Origin: an uncultured Bacteroidaceae bacterium
Lineage (GTDB): Bacteria > Bacteroidota > Bacteroidia > Bacteroidales > Bacteroidaceae
Length of the DNA stretch: 64,000 bases
Reading direction: 5' to 3'
NCBI GenBank assembly: GCA_904502235.1
Contig: CAJGDP010000007.1
Coordinates: 1-64,000 of the forward strand
Shown: piece by piece, positions 37,762 through 47,137 of the stretch
How positions within the stretch are numbered: the first letter of the stretch is position 1
Layout of the letters: every line of letters starts with the position of its first letter
The notes under the pieces: generated by a model
The model's database searches: none
What the model was told of the DNA's origin: nothing
The model's input: the letters and a program-made list of their open reading frames with translations, nothing else
Made by a program: the position numbers and the translations under genes

Positions 37762-39537
37762 ATGAAAGGATTTTTCAAAACTACATTAGCCTGTGTGCTG
37801 GGTATGATTATAGCTGGTGGGTTCCTGCTTTTTCTGGGAATAAACCTGATAGCAGGAATCGCTACATTCTCTTCTGAAAAAGGCGAAATTGAAAAGAATT
37901 CGATATTGTTCCTTGATTTTAACGGAACACTTGGAGAGCGCGCCGTTGAGAATCCCATTGCATCAATAATGAATGAAGACCAGAAGAACTATGGTCTCGA
38001 CGAAATTCTTTATGCCATCAAGGAGGCAAAGAGAAACGGGGATATAGCCGGTATCTATATGCAGGCAGGAAATTTTGGGGGAGCTTCCTCTGCATCTCTC
38101 GAGGAGATACGTAGTGAATTGCAATCGTTCAAGGAGAGCGGTAAGTTCATTATCGCTTACGGTGACTGTTATTCACAGGGACTCTATTACCTGGCAACAG
38201 TAGCCGATAAGGTAATCTTGAATCCGCAGGGAAGAATAGAGTGGCACGGTCTTGCCTCTACTCCCATATTCTATAAGGACCTGCTCGAGAAAATTGGTGT
38301 AGAGATGCAGATTTTCAAAGTCGGTACCTATAAATCGGCAGTAGAACCGTTCATTGCAACAGAGATGAGCGATGCAAACCGCGAACAGGTAGCTGAACTC
38401 TTGTCTTATACTTGGGACGAACTGCTTACCGCAATTTCTACATCACGTAATCTGCCAAAGGAGAAACTCAATGAATATGCCGACAGGTATATGGACTTCT
38501 TGCCTTCAGAGGAGTATATTGCATGCGGTATGGCAGACACATTGCTCTATAAGGACGGGGTACTGGAGTATCTTAAGGGACTTACCGCTGTTGATGGCGA
38601 TGAGGAGTTGAACCTTGTTACAATGGAGACAATGAAGAGTCATCTGCAGACACGTCGCACGCTTGATGAGGCTTCGGACAAGCATAAAATCGCAGTGTAC
38701 TATGCATATGGTGAAATAGACGGCGCAACAACATCTTTCGAAGAGGGTATAAACTCAAATAAAGTCATTAAGAATTTGCGTGAATTGCGCGAGGATGATG
38801 ATGTAAAGGCTGTTGTTCTTCGTGTGAATTCTCCCGGTGGTAGCGCGTACGGCTCGGAGCAGATATGGCGCGAGGTTACACTCCTTAAAGCGGCAAAACC
38901 TGTTGTGGTTTCAATGGGCGACTACGCTGCATCGGGCGGCTACTATATTTCCTGTGCGGCAGACTGCATTGTTGCCAATCCCACCACGCTTACCGGCTCT
39001 ATCGGTATCTTCGGAATGTTCCCTATGACAGAGAAACTGATGAAGGATAAGATAGGTCTCGATTTCGACGTGGTCAAGACTAACCTCATGTCCGATTTCG
39101 GTACCTTATCACGCCCTTTCAGTCCTGAGGAGAAAGTTGTTCTGCAGAACTATATCAATAACGGATATGACCTCTTCCTGAAACGTTGTGCCGATGGACG
39201 TGGTGTCGCTGTCGAGGATATAGCAAAGGTTGCCGAGGGTCGCGTGTGGACAGGTGGCAAGGCAAAGGAAATCGGGCTTGTCGATGAACTTGGCGACCTC
39301 GACAAGGCCATAAAGATTGCGGCTCAAAAAGCCGGGCTCACCGACTATAGCGTGAAATCATGCCCCGAGAGCAAGACTCTCGTAGAAAAACTAGTGGCTG
39401 ATGGCAACGAAGATTATATGGAAATAATGGCGCGCGAAGCACTTGGCGGCTACTACAACTGTTTCAAGTTTATCCGTAATATAGATAATTACGACCGCAT
39501 CCAGGCACGCTTGCCTTTTGAACTGAATATAAGATAA
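37762..39537 (+). CDS. sppA: Signal peptide peptidase SppA, 67K type
   Basis: This 591-residue membrane-anchored serine protease degrades cleaved signal peptides. One N-terminal membrane segment (about residues 5-30) precedes two tandem S49 domains. The catalytic lysine is K191 (FKVGTYKSAVEP) in the first half and the nucleophile is S391 (GDYAASGGYYIS) in the second half. The length fits the long E. coli-type enzyme rather than the short SppA36K. It follows the SPFH lipoprotein by 25 nt. Confidence 0.95.
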   Translation: MKGFFKTTLACVLGMIIAGGFLLFLGINLIAGIATFSSEKGEIEKNSILFLDFNGTLGERAVENPIASIMNEDQKNYGLDEILYAIKEAKRNGDIAGIYMQAGNFGGASSASLEEIRSELQSFKESGKFIIAYGDCYSQGLYYLATVADKVILNPQGRIEWHGLASTPIFYKDLLEKIGVEMQIFKVGTYKSAVEPFIATEMSDANREQVAELLSYTWDELLTAISTSRNLPKEKLNEYADRYMDFLPSEEYIACGMADTLLYKDGVLEYLKGLTAVDGDEELNLVTMETMKSHLQTRRTLDEASDKHKIAVYYAYGEIDGATTSFEEGINSNKVIKNLRELREDDDVKAVVLRVNSPGGSAYGSEQIWREVTLLKAAKPVVVSMGDYAASGGYYISCAADCIVANPTTLTGSIGIFGMFPMTEKLMKDKIGLDFDVVKTNLMSDFGTLSRPFSPEEKVVLQNYINNGYDLFLKRCADGRGVAVEDIAKVAEGRVWTGGKAKEIGLVDELGDLDKAIKIAAQKAGLTDYSVKSCPESKTLVEKLVADGNEDYMEIMAREALGGYYNCFKFIRNIDNYDRIQARLPFELNIR

Positions 39538-39559
39538 TACAATATTAACCTCTTTGAAT

Positions 39560-40219
39560 ATGAAAAAGATAAATAATATTCCAATGATGATGCTTATTGT
39601 CTCAATATTTCTTTTTACAGGATGTGGACTTTGGGATATAGATAAGGGACATTACAACGAGTGTACATACACTATTGACGGGGAACTTACATCCCTTGAT
39701 ATAAGCGGAGGTGCTGATGTAGTGGTGGATACCACCATTGCAAAGAATCAGGTACGTGTTCTTGCCAACACCGATGATTTCAGTAAACTTGTTGTGAAAG
39801 CAGAGAATGGCAAACTCGTGATATCTAATAAACGCAATATCGGTTATAAAGAGTATAATGTTTATGTTCCTGCATTTGACTATAAGGCTTTGGTGGTTGC
39901 CGGTGGCAGTGATATGGAGTGGAACTGTTGCGATGTTGACGAGTTGGCTGTCGTAGTTTCCGGTGGTGCCGATTGCGAAGTCAAAGGCAAATGCAATACC
40001 CTTTCTTTAGTCGCATCCGGTGGAGCCGATGCCGACCTTGACGAACTGATTGCCGATGATGCTTCGGTTGTTGCATCCGGTGGAAGCGATGTCGAGTTGC
40101 ATGTCGTCAGTACAATCTCTCTGACAGCTTCAGGCGGTTCAGATATCTATGTTAAAGGAACGCCTCAGATATTGGGATGGAACGTGTCCGGTGGTTCTGA
40201 TGTTCACATCAATAAGTGA
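39560..40219 (+). CDS. DUF2807 (head GIN) lipoprotein
   Basis: This 219-residue protein begins with a lipoprotein signal peptide (lipobox FTGC). The rest is a run of short turns such as VSGGADCEV, ASGGADADL, ASGGSDVEL, ASGGSDIYV and VSGGSDVHI, the repeated pattern of the DUF2807/putative auto-transporter adhesin family, which folds as a beta-helix. The ATG at 39560 gives the signal peptide start. Its function is unknown; a surface role is likely. Confidence 0.82.
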   Translation: MKKINNIPMMMLIVSIFLFTGCGLWDIDKGHYNECTYTIDGELTSLDISGGADVVVDTTIAKNQVRVLANTDDFSKLVVKAENGKLVISNKRNIGYKEYNVYVPAFDYKALVVAGGSDMEWNCCDVDELAVVVSGGADCEVKGKCNTLSLVASGGADADLDELIADDASVVASGGSDVELHVVSTISLTASGGSDIYVKGTPQILGWNVSGGSDVHINK

Positions 40220-40224
40220 ATCTT

Positions 40225-40902
40225 ATGAAAAACAATATAAAGCTGATGGTTGCTGCAAGCATCAAGTTCCTTATGGGACTTGTGCTTGTGGGGCTGTTGC
40301 TTTTCCTGCCGGCAGGAACAATGTTGTATCCCGGCGGCTGGCTCGTTATAATGGTGCTCTTCGTGCCAATGCTGATAGTGGGGCTTGTAATGTACTTCCA
40401 TTCCCCCGAACTATTGGAGAAAAGGCTTAATGCCAAGGAAAAGCAGGCAGAACAAAAGAGTGTGGTGGCATTGAGTGGCATTATGTTTGTTGCTGCATTT
40501 GTTGTGGCAGGGCTCGATTTCCGTTACTCTTGGACTGTTATGCCTTATTGGGTGGTAGGAGTTGCCGTTGTGGTTTTTCTTTTGGCATATATTATGTATG
40601 CCGAAGTCCTTCGCGAGAATGAATATCTTTCACGCACCATAGAGGTGCAGGAGGGGCAAAAGGTTATAGATACCGGACTTTACGGTATAGTGCGTCATCC
40701 CATGTATTCCGCAACCGTTCTGATGTTCCTTTCAATACCGGTTATATTGGGTTCTCTGCCGTCGTTCGTTATAATGCTTGCTTATATCCCAATTATCATA
40801 AAAAGAATCAATAACGAGGAAAAGCTCCTCATGAATGAACTCGTCGGTTATAAGGAGTATTGCAATAAGGTAAGATACAGATTGTTACCTTTTGTGTGGT
40901 AA
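40225..40902 (+). CDS. Membrane methyltransferase, isoprenylcysteine methyltransferase-like
   Basis: This 225-residue protein has about six membrane segments. The C-terminal half has the family signature: GLYGIVRHPMYSA (substrate/SAM site) followed by NNEEKLLMNELVGYKEYCNKVRYRLLP. These are the hallmarks of the PEMT/ICMT superfamily, which methylates lipid or small-molecule substrates with SAM at the membrane. The substrate is unknown. The ATG at 40225 was chosen over a GTG 9 nt upstream that overlaps the preceding gene. Confidence 0.85.
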   Translation: MKNNIKLMVAASIKFLMGLVLVGLLLFLPAGTMLYPGGWLVIMVLFVPMLIVGLVMYFHSPELLEKRLNAKEKQAEQKSVVALSGIMFVAAFVVAGLDFRYSWTVMPYWVVGVAVVVFLLAYIMYAEVLRENEYLSRTIEVQEGQKVIDTGLYGIVRHPMYSATVLMFLSIPVILGSLPSFVIMLAYIPIIIKRINNEEKLLMNELVGYKEYCNKVRYRLLPFVW

Positions 40903-40911
40903 GTTACCCGT

Positions 40912-41439
40912 TTAAAAATAGTAGTGGAAACCTATTGTGGGAGAGTACAATAAACAGAAATTCATGCTGCTTGTTCTCTCTATCAGGTTGTAGTTCAGGT
41001 TCAACAGGTTTGCGGAAATACCCAGTTTCTCAATAGGACGGTATTCAAACGAAGCCAAATCCAGAGCAAGTGTGAATATGCCTGCCACATATCCCGAATA
41101 GATACCCACACCACCGCCAATGGCAACTCTTGGTGTATAGTACAATTTATCTGTAATAGGCTGATAGTATGCCATATTGGGGATTACAGAAACGGCATGT
41201 GCGTTTGATGATACTTCGTAGCTTATCTCACCTCCAACCTTTATTCTGTCCGAGACAAAGTATCCGAATTCCGGTGCTATGCTGAAGTATGTTCCTGTGG
41301 TCATGTAGCCATTTGAACCCGATGATGAGAGGGCGAACTTAATGTTTCCTCCGGCGTATCTGTCGCCCTTGTGCTGTGCGTTTGATGTCAATACCGACAA
41401 TGTGGCTATTGCAATAAATAGAAATGTAAATCTTTTCAT
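40912..41439 (-). CDS. Outer-membrane beta-barrel protein
   Basis: This 175-residue protein has a signal peptide (to about residue 21, LTSNAQ). The remainder is alternating hydrophobic and polar strands with aromatic caps, ending in the aromatic IGFHYYF, as in small 8-strand outer-membrane barrels of the OmpX/OprF-like type. No specific function can be read. It lies 1 nt after the second CotH gene and is probably co-transcribed. Confidence 0.75.
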   Translation of the reverse strand: MKRFTFLFIAIATLSVLTSNAQHKGDRYAGGNIKFALSSSGSNGYMTTGTYFSIAPEFGYFVSDRIKVGGEISYEVSSNAHAVSVIPNMAYYQPITDKLYYTPRVAIGGGVGIYSGYVAGIFTLALDLASFEYRPIEKLGISANLLNLNYNLIERTSSMNFCLLYSPTIGFHYYF

Positions 41440-41440
41440 A

Positions 41441-43438
41441 TCACTCCTGTTTTATTAATACTTTCTTTCCGTTGATGATATAAATCCCCTGTTTCAGATT
41501 CTCGCCCTCAACAACACGTTCACCGTATATTGTGTATATGCCTGTACTGTATGAGTTTCCGTAGTTTCCGCTTTTTTGTGGATTGTCGGATATAAGGTCT
41601 GAAATATCGTATTTTGTGAGATTCCTTACAATGTAGTCGTGTCTTTTCTTTATCCATTCCTGCATTATGGAAACCTGGTCTGCATAGTCGGTGTTGTCGC
41701 CCCATTTTGCGGCATTGTTGGCATACGATTCCTCTACAAATCTGTAATAGTCCTGGGCATATTCCATTACCTCTGTTATGCAATTGTTTTCCACGAACTC
41801 GCACCAGACCTTGTAATAGTGTCTTTGGAATTCCCTGTTTTCTTTAAGTGCTGTAAAGAACTTGCCACCGGGGAGTTCGCCTTTTACAACGGTTGTCTGC
41901 TGCGGACCGCCTGCAAAATATCTGCTCTCTTCTTTGTGATATGCAAAGGCATAGTCATAGTCCCACACCGGTCCGAAGATGAATTTTGAACTTTCCGAGT
42001 ACATATCTTCTTTCCATAGGAATACGCTTTTGGGGTGTAGAAGTTCTCTGTTTAGCACCAAATCGTTTACAAGCATGAAGCGGGCTGCCGCGTCAAGGTC
42101 AAGGATGTTCCTTAAATCGGCATTGTTGCATACAAGGCTGTCGAGCCTGTTGAACTGCTGTCGGATTGTTTTGAACTTGATGTTCTTTGCCTTCTGGTTC
42201 GAGACAATTACATCCAGGGGCGATGAGTCGGGGAATTTCTGCGAAGGAATGGTGTTTGCACAATTGTCGTTCAGCATCGACTCCAAAACCGTTGAACTTA
42301 CGTCTCCCTCTTTTTCTTCGGCGAGTTTCGGCTCCTTGATGTTCACCGGCAGATTGCTGTGCGATGAACGGAATTTGAAATCTTCGTCGTAATAGCTGTC
42401 GAGTTCAAGCATATAGCCGTACTCTTCATCCACGTCAACGCTGTTGTTGCTGAAGCCAATCTTCTCGGTAAAGATATAGCTTCCTTGATACTTTCCGTTG
42501 ATATATAGTTCTACAGGTATTATGTGATTGGTGTATTTCGCTCCGGCAAGCTGACCTATCTTCATTGCTATGGCATTTACCATCAGCGAACCATGCTGTG
42601 GATTTGCAAGCAATACCCAGCTTTTGCCTTTTGTGAGTCCGAACGGTTTTTTCTTTTCGCCGAATTTCAGTCTGTACGATTTTTTCTTGTAATTCCAGGA
42701 GTTGTTGCCCCTTCCCTTTATCTGCACCGAGTCCGAGAAATCATCATACATCCCATATCCTGTGATGCTGAATATAGCTTTCAGATAATAGTTCCTGCTT
42801 GTTACTGTGTGTCCTTTTTCAATGTCAATATCTATGCGTGCAACCTTTCCGTTATCCGTCAGCCATTCTGTCTCTATGGTGTATATGCGTCCGAATGGGA
42901 TTCTGCCTTCTTGGGTAATAAGGTCGTATCCCGGATATGTAACGGTGTAACTGATGGCTTTGTCGAAGCGGTTGCGGCTCTCTTTGCTGATTTGCAGTTC
43001 CTTGCCGATATAGGCAACAGCTTCGCTGTCGCTTAGTTGGAAACTTGCTGTCAGGCTCTTTCCTATTGCATTTGCTTTCAGATGAATGACTTCGGCAATC
43101 TCCTCTGCAATAACATCCTGGTTCAGGTTGGGATTGTACTTGTTGTTGAACTTGTACGATTTCATGTGGGGTAGCTGTGGAATCTCGGTATCAATGCTTA
43201 TATACTCGCTTATGTGATACTTTGCAATATCCCCCCAATTCGTTTCTATGCATGCATAATCATCCTCAATGTAATATTCTCCTTTTAATGCCGACAAGGG
43301 GTAGGCATCTACACCCCCTTCGGCAAGTGTAACGAACAGGCACGATCCCTTGAACACGTCAAACTGTTCTGCCTTGACGTGTGTTGTTACCGACAGGAAA
43401 AATATCAGTAACATCAATAACCGTTTGAGAGAATACAT
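41441..43438 (-). CDS. Secreted CotH-family protein kinase
   Basis: This 665-residue protein has a signal peptide (to about residue 23, VKAEQ). The CotH core shows the ATP-site motif IKGRGNNSW followed by KKKSYRLKF, then FGPVWDYDYAF for metal binding. The C-terminal tail (TGIYTIYGERVVEGENL, then GIYIINGKKVLIKQE) resembles a Prevotella sorting tail and is like those of the CotH at 22465 and the C1 protease. CotH kinases phosphorylate secreted proteins; the target here is unknown. Confidence 0.88.
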   Translation of the reverse strand: MYSLKRLLMLLIFFLSVTTHVKAEQFDVFKGSCLFVTLAEGGVDAYPLSALKGEYYIEDDYACIETNWGDIAKYHISEYISIDTEIPQLPHMKSYKFNNKYNPNLNQDVIAEEIAEVIHLKANAIGKSLTASFQLSDSEAVAYIGKELQISKESRNRFDKAISYTVTYPGYDLITQEGRIPFGRIYTIETEWLTDNGKVARIDIDIEKGHTVTSRNYYLKAIFSITGYGMYDDFSDSVQIKGRGNNSWNYKKKSYRLKFGEKKKPFGLTKGKSWVLLANPQHGSLMVNAIAMKIGQLAGAKYTNHIIPVELYINGKYQGSYIFTEKIGFSNNSVDVDEEYGYMLELDSYYDEDFKFRSSHSNLPVNIKEPKLAEEKEGDVSSTVLESMLNDNCANTIPSQKFPDSSPLDVIVSNQKAKNIKFKTIRQQFNRLDSLVCNNADLRNILDLDAAARFMLVNDLVLNRELLHPKSVFLWKEDMYSESSKFIFGPVWDYDYAFAYHKEESRYFAGGPQQTTVVKGELPGGKFFTALKENREFQRHYYKVWCEFVENNCITEVMEYAQDYYRFVEESYANNAAKWGDNTDYADQVSIMQEWIKKRHDYIVRNLTKYDISDLISDNPQKSGNYGNSYSTGIYTIYGERVVEGENLKQGIYIINGKKVLIKQE

Positions 43439-43470
43439 TCCGAAATCTTATGTGAAAAGCCGTTCCTTTG

Positions 43471-44208
43471 TCAGAACACCAGCTTTACGCAGAAATTCTG
43501 CTTATCTTCCACTCTTCCTGTAATGTAATATACAATGCCCTCTTCGTTCTCTATGCGCACGCGTGAAATCTTTACAACGTCGCCCGGCATCACCTCGGCA
43601 TCGTAATTTACAAGCAGTTCCTTAAGGGCCTTTTCCTTGATGTCTTCAAGTTTTACCGCATCCATAGCCCAGACAACATATTTTACGTTGTTCACATGTC
43701 CGTTGGCATCAATCTCCGACCATGTTACAGGATGTTTTCTTATAAGTTCCGGTTCCACATCCACCGGCAATACAACCTTTTCTGCAGGTTCTGCAATGGC
43801 ATCCTCTTTTGTGCATTTTTCGGGGCTCGAAGCAAGGTCGCTGTTACGTACCAGACGGCGTGTATTCATGTCTATTATAAGCCATGAACTTGTTGCCTCG
43901 GCAAGTGTCTCGCCGTTCATGTCGCGCAGAATAAAGTCGCGCAGATAAAAGAGTTTTGCTACTCCTTTGTGCCATGTCTGGAGGTTTACCTCTTCGCGCC
44001 ATTGTGGGTAACGCTTGAAGCGCAGATGTATACGGGAAATAACCCATCCGGTGTTTGCCGCTCTCATTTCATCGTATCCGAAACCGAGTGATGCTGCATT
44101 TGTATTTGCAGCTTCCTGCATCATGTCGAGCATGGCTGTGGGGCGCATTATGTTGTTCGCATCTGCCTCATAGCATGCAATAGTGTGGTTGATTGAATAT
44201 TTTGCCAT
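43471..44208 (-). CDS. Acyl-ACP thioesterase (FatA/B-like)
   Basis: This 245-residue cytoplasmic enzyme releases fatty acids from acyl carrier protein. It is a double hotdog fold: the first half contains the substrate-side helix (MLDMMQEAANTNAASLG) and WVISRIHLRFKRYP, and the second contains the catalytic motif DANGHVNNVKYV. Length and motifs fit the bacterial acyl-ACP thioesterase family. It lies 7 nt after metA on the same strand. Confidence 0.92.
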   Translation of the reverse strand: MAKYSINHTIACYEADANNIMRPTAMLDMMQEAANTNAASLGFGYDEMRAANTGWVISRIHLRFKRYPQWREEVNLQTWHKGVAKLFYLRDFILRDMNGETLAEATSSWLIIDMNTRRLVRNSDLASSPEKCTKEDAIAEPAEKVVLPVDVEPELIRKHPVTWSEIDANGHVNNVKYVVWAMDAVKLEDIKEKALKELLVNYDAEVMPGDVVKISRVRIENEEGIVYYITGRVEDKQNFCVKLVF

Positions 44209-44215
44209 AGTCAGT

Positions 44216-45091
44216 TTATTTACAGTAATACTTTAACCAGTTGTCAAAAAGTTTCCGGGCTGTTCCCTGCCAACGGTTAACCGGTTCATTGGTCGGATTG
44301 TTGTCGCGGTAGTAGTTCAGTGGCAGTTCAATGGGCAGTCCCTTTGCCACATCGCGCTTGTATTCTCCGTCAAGGGTGTATAGCGCATATTCGGAGTGAC
44401 CTGTTATAAAGAAGTCCTTTGTTCCTTTCTCCTGCATTATATATACTCCCGACAATTCCGATTCCGACAGCAGTTCAAGCCTCTCTTCGGCAACGATATC
44501 CTCGCGAAGAAGGGTGGTGTGGCGGCTGTGCGGTACATATATGGTACTGTCCATCCCTTTGAACAATGGCATGTCTGGCTTCGCTATTGTGTGGGGGAAT
44601 ACGCCGAACATCTTTGCCGGCAACAGGTGCTTCTGAATTCCGAACTTCTGATATACTCCGGCTTGCGCTGCCCAGCAGATATAAAGCGTAGAAGTTACAT
44701 TCTGTCTTGCCCATTCGAAAATCCCGCATAGTTCGTCCCAATAGGTAACCTCCTCGAATTTTATTTTTTCAATAGGCGCACCGGTTATTATAAGCCCATC
44801 GAAACGGCTGTTCCTTACATCGTTGAACGATGTATAGTAACGGCTCATATGCTCGGGGTTTGCGTGTCTGGGAGTGTGGGTGTCGAGTTTGAGCAGTGTA
44901 AGCTCTATCTCCTCGTCCGATGTGGCAAGCAGACGTATGAAGTCGGCTTCGGTGGTCTCCTTCATTGGCATAATGTTCAGCAATGCCACACGCAGGGTGT
45001 GTGCAGTAGGTGCTTCGAGCACCTGTACTGCGCATCCTTCGTCTATGACATTCTGCAATGCCGGTAATCCGGCAGGAACTTTGATAGGCAT
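44216..45091 (-). CDS. metA: Homoserine O-acyltransferase, probably acetyltransferase
   Basis: This 291-residue MetA enzyme activates homoserine for methionine synthesis. The catalytic cysteine is C139 (LYICWAAQAG) and the His-Glu pair lies in TGHSEYAL. At position 108 (ITGAPIE) there is glutamate where E. coli MetA has G111. In studied MetA enzymes, Glu at this site favours acetyl-CoA and Gly favours succinyl-CoA, so this is probably a homoserine O-acetyltransferase despite the usual succinyltransferase name. It follows the M13 peptidase gene by 13 nt. No SAM riboswitch is seen. Confidence 0.93.
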   Translation of the reverse strand: MPIKVPAGLPALQNVIDEGCAVQVLEAPTAHTLRVALLNIMPMKETTEADFIRLLATSDEEIELTLLKLDTHTPRHANPEHMSRYYTSFNDVRNSRFDGLIITGAPIEKIKFEEVTYWDELCGIFEWARQNVTSTLYICWAAQAGVYQKFGIQKHLLPAKMFGVFPHTIAKPDMPLFKGMDSTIYVPHSRHTTLLREDIVAEERLELLSESELSGVYIMQEKGTKDFFITGHSEYALYTLDGEYKRDVAKGLPIELPLNYYRDNNPTNEPVNRWQGTARKLFDNWLKYYCK

Positions 45092-45104
45092 TGTATCTCT
45101 ATTT

Positions 45105-47129
45105 TTACCAGATTCTCAAACGCTCATCGGCTGGAACGAACATAGGATCCTGCTCTGTTATTCCGAACGCCTCGTACCACTCGTCGATGTGTGGCAATGT
45201 GCCGTTCACTCTCCAGCGTGAGAGAGAGTGGGGGTCGCTCTTTGTGAGGTTGCGTGCCTCTTCGTCGCGGATGTTTCCTGCCCATACATTAGAATATGAA
45301 AGGTAGAAACGCTGTTCTGCAGTGAAACCGTCCTTTACAGGCAACGGATTATCCTTTGTGGCATTCTGGAATGCCTGCATTGCTATTGTCAAACCACCAT
45401 GGTCTGCTATGTTCTCACCAACGGTCAACTGTCCGTTTGCCTTCAAACCGGGAAGAACCTCAATCTTATTGAAGAAATCGATGATAACCTGTGTGCGCTC
45501 GTTGAAACTCTTGCTGTCCTCATCGGTCCACCAGTTTGCAAAGTTACCGTCCTTGTCGAACTGACGGCCCTGGTCGTCGAATCCGTGTGTCATCTCATGA
45601 CCGATAACAACACCGATTGCTCCATAGTTGAAGGCATCGTCCTCGTTCATGTCAAAGAACGGATACTGGAGAATACCGGCAGGGAAGCATATTTCGTTTG
45701 TTGTAGGATTGTAGTATGCGTTCACTGTCTGTGGGGTCATGAACCACTCTGTGCGGTCAACAGGCTTGTTCCATTTCTCTTCCACATGCTTGTCCCAGCC
45801 GAATTCCGACATTCTGCGACATGTCTCATAATAGCTCAACGCAGGGTCGATGATGAGTCTGCTATAATCGTCCCATTTGTCGGGGTAACCAATCTTTACG
45901 GTGAATGTGTTCAGCTTTTCGTGAGCGGCTTTCTTGGTGACGTCGCTCATCCACTCCTGAGCATCGATGCGCTGTCCCAATGCAATCTGCAGGTTCTTTA
46001 CAAGCTGTGTCATGCGCTCTTTTGCTGCTGGTGGGAAGTGCTTTGCAACGTAGAGTTCGCCAATGATGTCGCCCAATGCTCCGTCAACTGCGCTGAGTGC
46101 ACGCTTCCAACGTGGCTGTTGAACCTTCTTTCCGCTCAATACAGTGCCATAGAAAGCAAAAGTCTCGGCTTCAATTTCATCGCTCAGTTCGTTTGATGTA
46201 GAGCGCATTGCTCTCCATTGCAGATACGCCGCAAGTTCGTTCATAGGAGTATCGTTGATAACTGCTATAGCCTCTTTGATGGCTTCGGGGTGTGCTAGGT
46301 TTATGTTTTCAATACCGTTGATGCCCAATATGCCGTAGAATGTATCCCAATTGAAATCGGGTATCTGCTTCTTGAGCTCTGCGAATGTTATTTTGTGGTA
46401 GCTGTTGAGTGGGTTACGACGTTCTACACGGCTGAGATGTTTTGCTGCAATGCGTGTTTCTATCTTCATTACAGCCTCCATGTTCTGTTCAGCCTCTTCG
46501 TTGCTGAAACCATAGAGCTTGAACATATTCACAACGTGTTCACGGAACTTGTTGCGGATATTCACCGAAACCTCGTCGTTGTCGCTGTAATACTCTTTCT
46601 CAGGGAGCGACAAGCCACCCTGATATAGTCCCAGCTGATTGTTGTCGCTGTCCATGATATCAGTGCCGATACCAGTGCCGAACATTCCGCCAATGCCATT
46701 GCGGCAGTTCTCTGCCAACAACACAGCAACTTGCTCTCTGTTGTTCAACTGTGCAATTCTGTTTATCAGAGGCATTGCGGGTGATACACCTTCGCTGTTA
46801 CGGCGAGTGCTGTCCATTACCATGTTATAGAGGTCGCCCACCTTCTGTGCGTTGCTTCCCGGCTCACTCTTCTTTGCAGCCTGTTCAAGAACGAGTTCCT
46901 TCAACTGCTCGCGGTTATTCTCGCGCAAGGCATCGAACTGTCCGTAACGTGCATACTCGTCTGTAAGCGGATTCGCTTTTCTCCATCCACCTGTGGCATA
47001 CTCGAAAAAGTCGGTTCCGGGTGCCTGTGTGGTATCCATGTTCGCCAAAAGTCTTGATTCCATTTTTCCGTTTGTTGTGCATGCTCCCAACGCTGTGGCA
47101 AGAGCTATGCAGATGATTGATTTTTTCAT
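45105..47129 (-). CDS. M13-family zinc metallopeptidase (neprilysin-like)
   Basis: This 674-residue peptidase has a lipoprotein-like N-terminus (LGACTTNG) and the large helical N-domain of the M13 family. The zinc site is VIGHEMTHGFD with H511, E512 and H515. The third ligand is in ENIADHGG, and the substrate-binding NAYYNPTTNEICFPAG is present. The protein ends near the family's typical terminal tryptophan (ERLRIW). It is expected at the cell envelope and trims short peptides. It lies 8 nt after the ABC-F gene. Confidence 0.93.
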   Translation of the reverse strand: MKKSIICIALATALGACTTNGKMESRLLANMDTTQAPGTDFFEYATGGWRKANPLTDEYARYGQFDALRENNREQLKELVLEQAAKKSEPGSNAQKVGDLYNMVMDSTRRNSEGVSPAMPLINRIAQLNNREQVAVLLAENCRNGIGGMFGTGIGTDIMDSDNNQLGLYQGGLSLPEKEYYSDNDEVSVNIRNKFREHVVNMFKLYGFSNEEAEQNMEAVMKIETRIAAKHLSRVERRNPLNSYHKITFAELKKQIPDFNWDTFYGILGINGIENINLAHPEAIKEAIAVINDTPMNELAAYLQWRAMRSTSNELSDEIEAETFAFYGTVLSGKKVQQPRWKRALSAVDGALGDIIGELYVAKHFPPAAKERMTQLVKNLQIALGQRIDAQEWMSDVTKKAAHEKLNTFTVKIGYPDKWDDYSRLIIDPALSYYETCRRMSEFGWDKHVEEKWNKPVDRTEWFMTPQTVNAYYNPTTNEICFPAGILQYPFFDMNEDDAFNYGAIGVVIGHEMTHGFDDQGRQFDKDGNFANWWTDEDSKSFNERTQVIIDFFNKIEVLPGLKANGQLTVGENIADHGGLTIAMQAFQNATKDNPLPVKDGFTAEQRFYLSYSNVWAGNIRDEEARNLTKSDPHSLSRWRVNGTLPHIDEWYEAFGITEQDPMFVPADERLRIW

Positions 47130-47137
47130 TATTTATA

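Noticed and set aside
45399..46196. 265-codon open frame on the plus strand
   Set aside because: It is antisense to the M13 peptidase gene and has a Cys/Val-rich composition typical of shadow frames.
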